A stretch of DNA of 64,000 nucleotides from CAZBGQ01 sp964491515. Lineage in GTDB: Bacteria; Patescibacteriota; Gracilibacteria; UBA1369; UBA12473. Positions 48,779-55,958 of this stretch are shown here, piece after piece. The position numbers and the translations under genes were made by a program. Under the pieces are notes generated by a model. It did no database searches. It had not been told where the DNA came from and saw only the letters and a list, made by a program, of their open reading frames with translations. The stretch lies in assembly GCA_964491515.1 (NCBI GenBank), contig CAZBGQ010000002.1:77989-141988 (forward strand), given 5' to 3'. Numbering within the stretch: position 1 is the first letter of the stretch; every line of letters starts with the position of its first letter.

Positions 48779-49423
48779 ATGGATCTCGTCATGTTTGGCC
48801 GTCAAGGCTCAGGTAAAGGAACTCAAGGAAAACACTTTGCCGAGCGATACAATCTGACCCCATTTGTCATGGGGGATGAGTTAAGAAAGCTTGCCAAAGC
48901 AGATTCAGAACTAGGGAAAAAGATAAAAGCAATCATTGAAGCAGGACATCTAGTCTCCGATGAAGTTGTTATGGAAATCATTGGGAATTTCATGAACGAA
49001 CTCCCCGAAGGAGCACGTGTCATTTTCGATGGCATTCCACGAAAAATGGCTCAAGCCGAAAAATTTGATGCTCTCATGTCTACCAATAAAAGAGAATTCA
49101 AAGGAGCCATCCTCGAAATAAACGAAGCCACCGCAATCCGGCGCCTCACAAAACGTCGAATGTGTAGTAAGTGCAAAAACATCTTTGCCGAAAACTACGA
49201 CAAACCAAACTGTGAATTATGTGGAGGTGAACTAGAAAGCCGAGAGGATGACAGCAATATGGAAAGCGTCCGCAACCGGCTTGATGCTTTCAACAACGAA
49301 ACCATGCCAGTCATTGACCACTACCGTGCTCAAAGCAAACTAATTGAACTCAACGGAGAACCAACCATCGACGAAGTCAACGAAGAAGCCTTTCCGAAAC
49401 TTGACCCTATCTTCTTAAACTAG
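48779..49423 (+). CDS. adk: Adenylate kinase
   Basis: Converts AMP and ATP to two ADP. 214 residues. P-loop GRQGSGKGTQGK near 6-17, IFDGIPRK as the core motif, and a lid domain with two CxxC pairs (CSKC ... CELC), so the lid binds zinc, as in Gram-positive enzymes. ATG 48779 is chosen because the longer frame extends into secY. The start directly follows the secY stop. Confidence 0.96.
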   Translation: MDLVMFGRQGSGKGTQGKHFAERYNLTPFVMGDELRKLAKADSELGKKIKAIIEAGHLVSDEVVMEIIGNFMNELPEGARVIFDGIPRKMAQAEKFDALMSTNKREFKGAILEINEATAIRRLTKRRMCSKCKNIFAENYDKPNCELCGGELESREDDSNMESVRNRLDAFNNETMPVIDHYRAQSKLIELNGEPTIDEVNEEAFPKLDPIFLN

Positions 49424-49433
49424 TCACCATACG

Positions 49434-50195
49434 ATGGTACATATTAAAACAAAAGAAGAAATCATCTCTCTCCGCCGTGGCGGGGAAATTTTGGGAGAAA
49501 TTCTTCACCACTTAAGCCAAGCCGTTGAACCAGGACAAACTCTAATAGATATCGAAGACCACGCAGAAAAGCTATTCAAACAATTCGGTGTTGTACCCTG
49601 CTTTAAAGGATTTCAAGGATATCCAAACAGTTGCTGTATTTCCGTAAACTCAGACGTGGTCCATGGAATCCCAAACGATCGTATCTTAAAAAAGGGAGAC
49701 TTAGTGACCATTGACTGCGGTGTGTACATGGACGACTTAAATACAGACGCAGCCGTCAGTGTTATTGTTGGAGGAGACAATGCTGGCTCAGAAAAAACAA
49801 GAAAACTAAATAAAATCACACGAAAAGCACTCTACGCTGGAATCAAACAGGTTAAACCCGGAGCTAAAACAGGAGACATCGGCTACGCAGTCCAAAAAGT
49901 GGTTGAAGACGCTGGATTTTCAATCATCAAAGAACTAACTGGACACGGAATCGGATACTCACTCCATGAAGACCCACAAGTTTTGAACTATGGGAAACGT
50001 AGAACCGGAACCGCATTAATTCCAGGCATGGTAATCTGCATTGAACCCATTGTTTCTTCCGGAGAACGATTCATCCGAACTAAAGAAGATAAATGGACCA
50101 TTGAAGTCAAAGATGGTTCTTGGGGTTGCCAATGGGAACACATGATTCTCGTCACCCCAAACGGACACGAAGTACTAACCGAATATCACGCTTAA
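49434..50195 (+). CDS. map: Methionine aminopeptidase, type I
   Basis: Removes N-terminal Met from nascent proteins using a dinuclear metal site. 253 residues, with ligands visible: IDCGVYMDD, TDAA, GHGIGYSLHEDP, IEPIV and WEHMILV. Fold and length are standard for type Ia. Sits in the secY-adk-map order known for CPR and Gram-positive bacteria. A pilin-like gene follows before infA. Confidence 0.97.
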   Translation: MVHIKTKEEIISLRRGGEILGEILHHLSQAVEPGQTLIDIEDHAEKLFKQFGVVPCFKGFQGYPNSCCISVNSDVVHGIPNDRILKKGDLVTIDCGVYMDDLNTDAAVSVIVGGDNAGSEKTRKLNKITRKALYAGIKQVKPGAKTGDIGYAVQKVVEDAGFSIIKELTGHGIGYSLHEDPQVLNYGKRRTGTALIPGMVICIEPIVSSGERFIRTKEDKWTIEVKDGSWGCQWEHMILVTPNGHEVLTEYHA

Positions 50196-50226
50196 AGCTC
50201 ATATAAATTCATGCTAAACTAAACGC

Positions 50227-51327
50227 ATGAACTTCTCCCTCTCAAAACCTAAGGCGGTCAGCATTGTAGAACTTATCATAGCGATGACGATTTTTTTGGT
50301 GCTCATCACCACTGGATTGACTATGGTAAGCCAAGTATCAAAGGCAGCCAAAAAAGTAGAAATGGAAGAGTACCTCACAACAGAAGGACAAGCCCTTCTA
50401 GAAAAAATAGCTAGAGAAATCCAAGTCAGCGCCATTGATTACGAAGAATACTACAGTCGCCAAGTCCTAGGGGCCCTCAATTATGGAGCCAATTACGGCG
50501 AATATCACAAACAATTTTTTAATCCGGGAAATCCAAACTCCACTCCATCAGCTCTACCTCCAAAAGGCCCCGAAATTGGTGGATACGGAGCCTACTGCGC
50601 CGACGGAATCACCGCCTATCCTGGACCAATCCCCGCCAGCATAATAGTTCCCTGTTACCCTTTTCTTGATACCTTCGATTTCGAAGTTGGAGCTCACCCC
50701 TTTACAGGCGACCCCAGCAATCCATCCCCAGAACCTGAAATTGCCAATGCCTTATGTGAAGGAACCTCAGCAAATAACTGCAGCAGTACACTTCTTTTAC
50801 ATGAAGTCGACGAACTCTACCTCATCAACAAGGCAGGGAATCAAAAAATCATCATTGCGGTAGAGGAAGGAGGAACTACAGAAGCAGATGCCGTTGCCAT
50901 TCTCAGTCTGACAGGAACAGATAACGATGGAGACGGAATAGTCGAATCATGGACTTGCGACCCTGAATTCGACTGCACAACTACTACACCACACAGCGAT
51001 GACATTAGCGACGGAAGAGATGACATTGTATTCATCCCCTACTCACCTAAAAATCTAGACATTCAATGGCTAAAATTTTATATATCCCCGATAGAAGACC
51101 CCTTCAAAGGGTACAACGAAATTAGTTCTGATGTATTCGAAAGTGTCCAACAACAACCTCGCGTCACCATTGTTATGAATGCAAAGTACCAACTTTACGA
51201 CAAGACCGGCGCCCCTGTCTCCTTCACCAGAACCACCGATTACATTGGGGACCCTCCTGAAATAACCTTTCAAACCACCGTTGGAACAGGAGTCACCAAC
51301 GAAATCCCCGCCTACAAATTCCCATAA
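50227..51327 (+). CDS. Pseudopilin-like protein (type IV pilin N-terminus)
   Basis: 366 residues. The N-terminus MNFSLSKPKA followed by VSIVELIIAMTIFLVLITTG is a class III signal peptide: predicted prepilin-peptidase cut between Ala10 and Val11 (normally Gly), with Glu15 at +5 as required, then a hydrophobic assembly helix. The large C-terminal part is acidic and extracellular, with Cys residues that could form disulphides (YCADGITAYPGPIPASIIVPC; CEGTSANNC; WTCDPEFDC) and DNDGDGI calcium-like loops. It resembles PilW/minor pseudopilins. It lies in the ribosomal cluster, in the same orientation, which is odd. Confidence 0.8.
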   Translation: MNFSLSKPKAVSIVELIIAMTIFLVLITTGLTMVSQVSKAAKKVEMEEYLTTEGQALLEKIAREIQVSAIDYEEYYSRQVLGALNYGANYGEYHKQFFNPGNPNSTPSALPPKGPEIGGYGAYCADGITAYPGPIPASIIVPCYPFLDTFDFEVGAHPFTGDPSNPSPEPEIANALCEGTSANNCSSTLLLHEVDELYLINKAGNQKIIIAVEEGGTTEADAVAILSLTGTDNDGDGIVESWTCDPEFDCTTTTPHSDDISDGRDDIVFIPYSPKNLDIQWLKFYISPIEDPFKGYNEISSDVFESVQQQPRVTIVMNAKYQLYDKTGAPVSFTRTTDYIGDPPEITFQTTVGTGVTNEIPAYKFP

Positions 51328-51432
51328 AAACAAGAACGCGTTTCAAATCTGTTTGACAAAAAAAGCAGGCCAAACCTGAAAAAACACGTCCGAGCACAAA
51401 AACAGGGTACACAAAAAAACTCTGAAAAACCC

Positions 51433-51461
51433 TTGCACCACCCTACCCCTTCGTGTAGAAT
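51433..51461 (+). promoter_or_regulatory. infA promoter
   Basis: TTGCAC (51433-51438), 17 bp, TAGAAT (51456-51461). The 184 bp before infA also contains a small CAGG/CCTG stem (51366-51380). The alpha region thus has its own start of transcription after the pilin-like gene. Confidence 0.65.
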
Positions 51462-51511
51462 CCAAAGGCTTTTAGCCAAGTGTTCGCTTTTATTAGCTCT
51501 TTATACAACTT

Positions 51512-51856
51512 ATGGCCAAACAAGTCATCCAAATTGATGGGACGATCGTAGAATGTTTACCTAATACGACATTCCGAGTCAGTTTAGATGACCCAAACTA
51601 CCCAAGTGACCACACCGTTCTATGTCACCTATCTGGGAAAATGCGTATTCATTACATTCGCATCATCCCGGGAGACCTAGTAACCGTTGAACTCACCCCC
51701 TACGATCTAAGTAAGGGACGAATCTGTTACCGCCACAAGAATAAGCAAAAACGAAAACAAGAACTCCAAGAGCTCAAAGAAAAAGAAGAGCAAGAAGCAC
51801 TTGAAAAGGAAAACGCAGAAAAAGAAAATAACGAAACTGAAACAACCGAAGAATAA
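51512..51856 (+). CDS. infA: Initiation factor IF-1 with acidic C-terminal extension
   Basis: Binds the 30S A-site. 114 residues. The S1 fold (1-74) has IQIDGTIVECLPNTTFRVSL, HLSGKMRIHYIRIIPGDLVTVEL and YDLSKGRICYR, all typical. Residues 75-114 are an extra Lys then Glu-rich helical tail (KRKQELQELKEKEEQEAL) not in the usual 72-residue protein. The extension is predicted to be a charged helix; its role is unknown. rpmJ follows 17 bp later. Confidence 0.95.
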   Translation: MAKQVIQIDGTIVECLPNTTFRVSLDDPNYPSDHTVLCHLSGKMRIHYIRIIPGDLVTVELTPYDLSKGRICYRHKNKQKRKQELQELKEKEEQEALEKENAEKENNETETTEE

Positions 51857-51873
51857 TTCTTTAAATCCTCACT

Positions 51874-51987
51874 ATGAAAGTACGCTCATCCGTTAAAAGG
51901 TTCTGTGATAAGTGTCGGATCATCCGACGCGATGATATTGTGCGTGTTATCTGTGAGAATCCCAAGCATAAACAAAGACAGGGTTAA
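51874..51987 (+). CDS. rpmJ: Ribosomal protein L36
   Basis: 37 residues, MKVRSSVKRFCDKCRIIRRD then DIVRVICENPKHKQRQG. Zinc ligands Cys11, Cys14, Cys27 and His32 are kept, so this is the zinc form. Found between infA and rpsM as usual. Short, so easily missed by gene callers. Confidence 0.96.
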   Translation: MKVRSSVKRFCDKCRIIRRDDIVRVICENPKHKQRQG

Positions 51988-52010
51988 CATTCTTTAACTT
52001 CCCCTAGTAC

Positions 52011-52397
52011 ATGGTTCGTATCTCTGGAGTCAATCTCCCCAACGAAAAACGCATTGAAATTGCCCTTACGTATGTATACGGCATTGGAAGGTCTACAAGT
52101 AAACAGATCCTAGTTGAACTAAACATCAGCTTCGACACCAAAGCTAAAGACCTAACAGAAAGTGATGAAAAGAAAATCCGTGACGCTGTTGCCAAGTTCC
52201 AAACAGAAGGTGACCTACGCCGGAAGAAAAGTCTTGATATCAAGCGACTGCAAGATATCGGATCTTATCGCGGCTTCCGACACCGTCGACGACTACCTCT
52301 ACGTGGTCAACGCACTCAATGTAATGCTCGTACCATGCGTGGTCGCAAACGGAATGTAGGAGTAGGAAGCGGAAAACGAAAAGAAGCTAAAAAATAA
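52011..52397 (+). CDS. rpsM: Ribosomal protein S13
   Basis: 30S head protein contacting the P-site tRNA and L5 (bridge B1b). 128 residues: ISGVNLPNEKRIEIALTYVYGIGR, LRRKKSLDIKRLQDIGSYRGFRHRR and LRGQRTQCNARTMRGRKR. Normal length; the Lys-rich end is typical. First of the rpsM-rpsK-rpsD-rpoA-rplQ string. Confidence 0.97.
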   Translation: MVRISGVNLPNEKRIEIALTYVYGIGRSTSKQILVELNISFDTKAKDLTESDEKKIRDAVAKFQTEGDLRRKKSLDIKRLQDIGSYRGFRHRRRLPLRGQRTQCNARTMRGRKRNVGVGSGKRKEAKK

Positions 52398-52414
52398 TTG
52401 ATATCCTTATTATC

Positions 52415-52422
52415 TAATTACC
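52415..52422 (+). repeat. TAATTACC leader module (rpsK)
   Basis: TAATTACC ending 8 bp before the rpsK ATG, preceded by TATCCTTATTATC. Confidence 0.5.
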
Positions 52423-52430
52423 CCCTATAA

Positions 52431-52829
52431 ATGGCGGACAAGAAAAAAGTCGTAAAAAAGAAGGCCAGCCGAAAACGCCGAAGTGTACCAGAGGGTCGCG
52501 TCAGCATTAAAGCCGGATTCAACAACACCATCGTTTCTATTGCAGATCCTTCGGGTGATGTAATTGCATGGAGCTCCTCAGGAGCCAGTGGTTTCAAAGG
52601 ATCAAAAAAATCAACTCCTTATGCAGCACAAGTAGCCTCTGAGAATGCATGCGAAAAAGCAAAAGCCTACGGAGTAGAACGAGTTCACGTTTCCGTTAAA
52701 GGAATCGGGAATGGAAGAGAGCAAGCACTTCGAGGACTCATTGCAGCAGGAATGGAAATAATTTCTATTACAGATGTTACTCCTATGCCTCACAATGGTT
52801 GCCGAAAACGACGCACTCGACGTGTCTAA
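52431..52829 (+). CDS. rpsK: Ribosomal protein S11
   Basis: Platform protein that contacts mRNA upstream of the P site, where a Shine-Dalgarno helix would sit. 132 residues: basic N-tail, VSIKAGFNNTIVSIADPSGDVIAWSSSGASGFKGSKKSTPYAAQ-type core, and the end DVTPMPHNGCRKRRTRRV. Standard. Confidence 0.97.
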   Translation: MADKKKVVKKKASRKRRSVPEGRVSIKAGFNNTIVSIADPSGDVIAWSSSGASGFKGSKKSTPYAAQVASENACEKAKAYGVERVHVSVKGIGNGREQALRGLIAAGMEIISITDVTPMPHNGCRKRRTRRV

Positions 52830-52834
52830 ATATT

Positions 52835-52857
52835 AAACTAACGACTAACAACTAAAA
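52835..52857 (+). repeat. CTAACGACTA leader repeats before rpsD
   Basis: AAACTAACGACTAACAACTAAAAA ends 2 bp before ATG 52860 and includes an exact CTAACGACTA (52838-52847). Confidence 0.6.
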
Positions 52858-52859
52858 AA

Positions 52860-53477
52860 ATGTCACGATACACTGGACCAAAAGCTCGACTCTGCCGCCG
52901 ATTCGGAACCAATATCTTTGGATCCGATAAATACGATAAAATCCTTGCTAAGCGTAACTTCCCCCCTGGGATGCATGGCCAAGGAAGCTTCCGAAAAAAA
53001 TCAGAGTACGCAAAACAGCTAATGGAAAAGCAAAAAGCTCGTTTCATGTTCGGCCTCAACGAAAAACAATTCCGCCGCTACTACGAACGTGCCGACCGTA
53101 GCGACATGGTCACAGGTATCGGACTTCTAACATTTCTAGAGCGCCGACTAGACAACGTTCTTTTCCGTGCTGGATTTGGAGTAACCCGTCCTCAAACCCG
53201 TCAAATGCTAAGCCATGGACTTCTTACACTCAATGGAACACGTGTAACTATTCCATCCATTCAAGTAAAAGTAGGAGACAAAATCGAAGTACGCAAGAAA
53301 TTAAAAGACAGTCCCCTCTTTGCCAATCTAAAAGCTGGCAAAGAAAAGATCAAACCACCATCCTGGCTCAGCAGCGACCTCAAATCACTAACCATTGAAG
53401 TCCTAGCTATCCCAGAAACTGATGAACTCGAACAAAGCATCGAAAGTCAGCTCATCATCGAATTTTACTCTAAATAA
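52860..53477 (+). CDS. rpsD: Ribosomal protein S4
   Basis: First 16S-binding protein of the 30S body. 205 residues: SRYTGPKARLCRRFGTNIFG (single Cys, so the zinc-free form), KSEYAKQLMEKQKARFMFGLNEKQFRRYYERA-type core, S4 RNA-binding domain FLERRLDNVLFRAGF and RQMLSHGLLTLNGTRV. Standard. A module-rich leader precedes it. Confidence 0.97.
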   Translation: MSRYTGPKARLCRRFGTNIFGSDKYDKILAKRNFPPGMHGQGSFRKKSEYAKQLMEKQKARFMFGLNEKQFRRYYERADRSDMVTGIGLLTFLERRLDNVLFRAGFGVTRPQTRQMLSHGLLTLNGTRVTIPSIQVKVGDKIEVRKKLKDSPLFANLKAGKEKIKPPSWLSSDLKSLTIEVLAIPETDELEQSIESQLIIEFYSK

Positions 53478-53515
53478 TTAAGTTTTCCTCCCTTATACCC
53501 ATTAATCTCGCTCAC

Positions 53516-54514
53516 ATGCATATCATCCAAGAAGAAATTGGTTTACCCCAGATTCAGACAAAAAGTCTCGGGGACAATCATGTTATCTTCACTATTGCAC
53601 CTTTGCCTCCAGGCTACGGAATGACATTAGGGAATGCACTTCGACGTGTTTTGATCTCTTCACTTCCAGGGGCTGCCGTAACTGCAGTTAAAATAAAGGG
53701 AGTATCTCATGAATATAGCACCATTAAGGGAGTAAAAGACAGCGTACTCGATATCATGCTCAACCTTAAAAACCTTCAACTCAAGAAAGAAAGCAAAGGA
53801 CCATCCACTATCAAGCTTAAAAAAACTGGCCCTGGAGAAGTTCTTGCTAAGCACATTGAATGTCCTTCAGATGTAGAGGTTCTCAATCCAGATCTATACA
53901 TCACAAGCCTAGACACCAAGACATCTAGTATCGAAATGGAAATCACTGTTGAAAAAGGTGTGGGATATCAACCTGTTAAACTCAATAAAAACGACGAAGC
54001 CGGCCGACTTCAAGTCGATGCCAGCTTCTCTCCTCTTTCTCGTATCCGTTACGACGTTGAGTACACTCGTGTCGGTCAAATGACCAACTTGGATAAGCTC
54101 ACAATGGAGATGGAAACAAACGGAGCTATTTCTCCTGAAGATGCACTGAAATTTGCTTCTAATATTCTTCAATCTTACTACAACCTATTTGACATGTTGT
54201 CAGACAAACAGGTTGAAAGCGAATTCATGAGCGACTACAAAACAATCATGGAAAAAGCAGCGGAAGAAGACCACAGTACTCCAGCTCAAGAATCATACAC
54301 ACCAATCGAAATTCTCGGCCTATCCCCTCGAACACTCAACGCACTTATTAATGGGGGCATTGGTTCCATTGAACAGCTCGTTAAGTGCTCCGAAGCCAAG
54401 CTAGCCAACCTAAGAGGATTCGGTAAAAAAGCACTCACTGAAGTTCGCGAAGCACTTCAAGGTCGCAATTTAGACCTAGAAGAACTTGCTGGAGCAGACA
54501 GTACAGAAGAATAA
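53516..54514 (+). CDS. rpoA: RNA polymerase alpha subunit
   Basis: Assembly platform for RNA polymerase. 332 residues: N-terminal assembly domain (1-235, with ATLGNALRRVLLS-like TLGNALRRVLISSLPG and AVTAVKIKG), linker, and the C-terminal domain (about 265-325, with IEILGLSPRTLNALINGGIGS and LRGFGKKALTEVREAL), the UP-element and activator binding region. All present. Confidence 0.98.
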   Translation: MHIIQEEIGLPQIQTKSLGDNHVIFTIAPLPPGYGMTLGNALRRVLISSLPGAAVTAVKIKGVSHEYSTIKGVKDSVLDIMLNLKNLQLKKESKGPSTIKLKKTGPGEVLAKHIECPSDVEVLNPDLYITSLDTKTSSIEMEITVEKGVGYQPVKLNKNDEAGRLQVDASFSPLSRIRYDVEYTRVGQMTNLDKLTMEMETNGAISPEDALKFASNILQSYYNLFDMLSDKQVESEFMSDYKTIMEKAAEEDHSTPAQESYTPIEILGLSPRTLNALINGGIGSIEQLVKCSEAKLANLRGFGKKALTEVREALQGRNLDLEELAGADSTEE

Positions 54515-54536
54515 ATCCTAGTAATAACTGATACCC

Positions 54537-54544
54537 TAATTACC
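54537..54544 (+). repeat. TAATTACC leader module (rplQ)
   Basis: TAATTACC then TAAAA, 5 bp before the rplQ ATG. Confidence 0.5.
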
Positions 54545-54549
54545 TAAAA

Positions 54550-54918
54550 ATGAGACACAAAGTCAAAAAAGTAAAACTCGGACGACAAAATGCACACCTT
54601 GCGGCCATGATTAAAAACTTGGTCACCTCGGTGATACTCTACGAAAAGATTAAAACCACCGAAGCTAAAGCCAAAGCGGCTCAACCTCGTGTCGAAAAGC
54701 TGATCAGCCTAGCTCGTGCAGTCGAACTAGGAAAAAAGCCAGAAAGAGAAGCCATTCGTGAATTCAACCGTCAACTCTTCGATGAAAATGCCTCACGTAA
54801 ACTCTTAGAAGAACTCGGAAAGCGCTACGCAGACCGAACATCAGGATTCACACGAACCACACATATCGGCAACCGAGCTGGAGATTCCGCTCCTGTTGTC
54901 CAACTCGAATTAGTTTAA
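54550..54918 (+). CDS. rplQ: Ribosomal protein L17
   Basis: Tunnel-exit region protein. 122 residues: MRHKVKKVKLGRQNAHLAAMIKNL, TSVILYEKIKTTEAKAKA, VEKLISLA and SGFTRTTHIGNRAGDSAPVVQLEL. Standard length. rplM begins 11 bp later, so it is the fusion point of alpha and L13-S9 units. Confidence 0.97.
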   Translation: MRHKVKKVKLGRQNAHLAAMIKNLVTSVILYEKIKTTEAKAKAAQPRVEKLISLARAVELGKKPEREAIREFNRQLFDENASRKLLEELGKRYADRTSGFTRTTHIGNRAGDSAPVVQLELV

Positions 54919-54929
54919 CAATTACTTAC

Positions 54930-55367
54930 ATGAAAGCCACAGCAGCAGCCAAATTAAAAGATTTCGACCGGAAATGGTACATCGTAGACGCGGATGGACT
55001 TGTACTCGGACGCATGGCCACAGAAATCGCCAACATCCTACGCGGGAAAAACAAACCTGTCTTCAGTAGTCACGTAGACTGCGGTGATCACGTAGTAATC
55101 ATCAATGCAGAAAAAGTAGCTCTAACAGGTAAGAAAATTGACCAAAAAATGTACCGACGTCACAGTGGATACCTTGGGAATCTAAAAGAACAAACTGCCC
55201 GTGAAGTTCTAGAAAAGCACCCGACCCGAATCATTGAAAAAGCGGTCAATGGAATGCTTCCCAAGAACAAGCTAAGAAAACATTTCATGAGCAAACTTCA
55301 CCTTTTCGCCGGTCCTGACCACAAACATGCCGGACAAAACCCTCAAGAACTTAAACTAAGCAAATAA
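54930..55367 (+). CDS. rplM: Ribosomal protein L13
   Basis: Early large-subunit assembly protein. 145 residues: KWYIVDADGLVLGRMATEIANILRGK, HVDCGDHVVIINAEKV, YRRHSGYLGNLKEQTAREVLEKHP and AVNGMLPKNKLRKHFMSKLHLF. Standard. Paired with rpsI as in nearly all bacteria. Confidence 0.97.
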   Translation: MKATAAAKLKDFDRKWYIVDADGLVLGRMATEIANILRGKNKPVFSSHVDCGDHVVIINAEKVALTGKKIDQKMYRRHSGYLGNLKEQTAREVLEKHPTRIIEKAVNGMLPKNKLRKHFMSKLHLFAGPDHKHAGQNPQELKLSK

Positions 55368-55391
55368 TAAAGTACTAGCCTGTAGTCCTGA

Positions 55392-55419
55392 AAACTACAA
55401 ACTATCAACTAAAAACTAA
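55392..55419 (+). repeat. ACTA-type leader repeats before rpsI
   Basis: AAACTACAAACTATCAACTAAAAACTAA, with exact CTATCAACTAA (55402-55412) and CTAAAAACTA (55409-55418), 3 bp before ATG 55423. Confidence 0.65.
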
Positions 55420-55422
55420 TTT

Positions 55423-55863
55423 ATGCCCACCAAAAAAGACGATACTCAAGAAGAAAAAGGAATGACGTTCAACGGAACGTATTACTATGCCAATGGCAAA
55501 CGAAAAACAGCGGTTGCACGTGTACGTCTTTATGAAAAAGGGCAAGGCCGAATCGTTATCAACGGTAAGCCAATGAAAAACTATCTTTCCGTTAAAGAAA
55601 CTCATGAGGTAATTAAGACACCATTAAAGCTCACCGACCACCTAAAAGACTTCGACATCTCTGTCGTAGTTGCAGGAGGAGGTGCTCATTCTCAAGCTGA
55701 TGCTATCCGACACGGAATTTCAAAAGCACTTCTTGAGTTCGATGCAGAACTTCGATCTACACTAAAGAAAGCTGGTTTACTCACACGCGACTCACGTATC
55801 AAAGAACGTAAGAAATTTGGTCTCAAGCGAGCTCGTCGTGCACCACAGTTCAGCAAACGTTAA
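55423..55863 (+). CDS. rpsI: Ribosomal protein S9
   Basis: Touches the P-site tRNA anticodon loop through its C-terminal tail. 146 residues: about 14 extra N-terminal residues (PTKKDDTQEEKGM), then YYANGKRKTAVARVRLYEKG, GGGAHSQADAIRHGISKALLE, RIKERKKFGLKRARRAPQFSKR ending in the universal SKR. Last gene of the cluster; hairpins follow. Confidence 0.97.
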   Translation: MPTKKDDTQEEKGMTFNGTYYYANGKRKTAVARVRLYEKGQGRIVINGKPMKNYLSVKETHEVIKTPLKLTDHLKDFDISVVVAGGGAHSQADAIRHGISKALLEFDAELRSTLKKAGLLTRDSRIKERKKFGLKRARRAPQFSKR

Positions 55864-55865
55864 AA

Positions 55866-55886
55866 GACACGAGCGAAGCGAGTGTC
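55866..55886 (+). terminator. Hairpin after rpsI
   Basis: GACAC (55866-55870) pairs with GTGTC (55882-55886) around GAGCGAAGCGA; the loop itself contains short GC repeats. No T tract follows. Confidence 0.5.
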
Positions 55887-55911
55887 AACCAACGCACAAA
55901 AACAACCCAAC

Positions 55912-55938
55912 GCATAAACCATGCATGCGGTTTTATGC
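55912..55938. terminator. Second hairpin between rpsI and the opposite-strand gene
   Basis: GCATAAACC (55912-55920) pairs with GGTTTTATGC (55929-55938) with one bulge, loop ATGCATGC. It sits between convergent genes and may serve both. Confidence 0.55.
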
Positions 55939-55958
55939 AGCACAATCAAAAAATCTCT

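Noticed and set aside
51366..51380. Terminator between the pilin-like gene and infA
   Set aside because: Stem CAGG/CCTG is only 4 bp and is followed by A, not T, on the plus strand.
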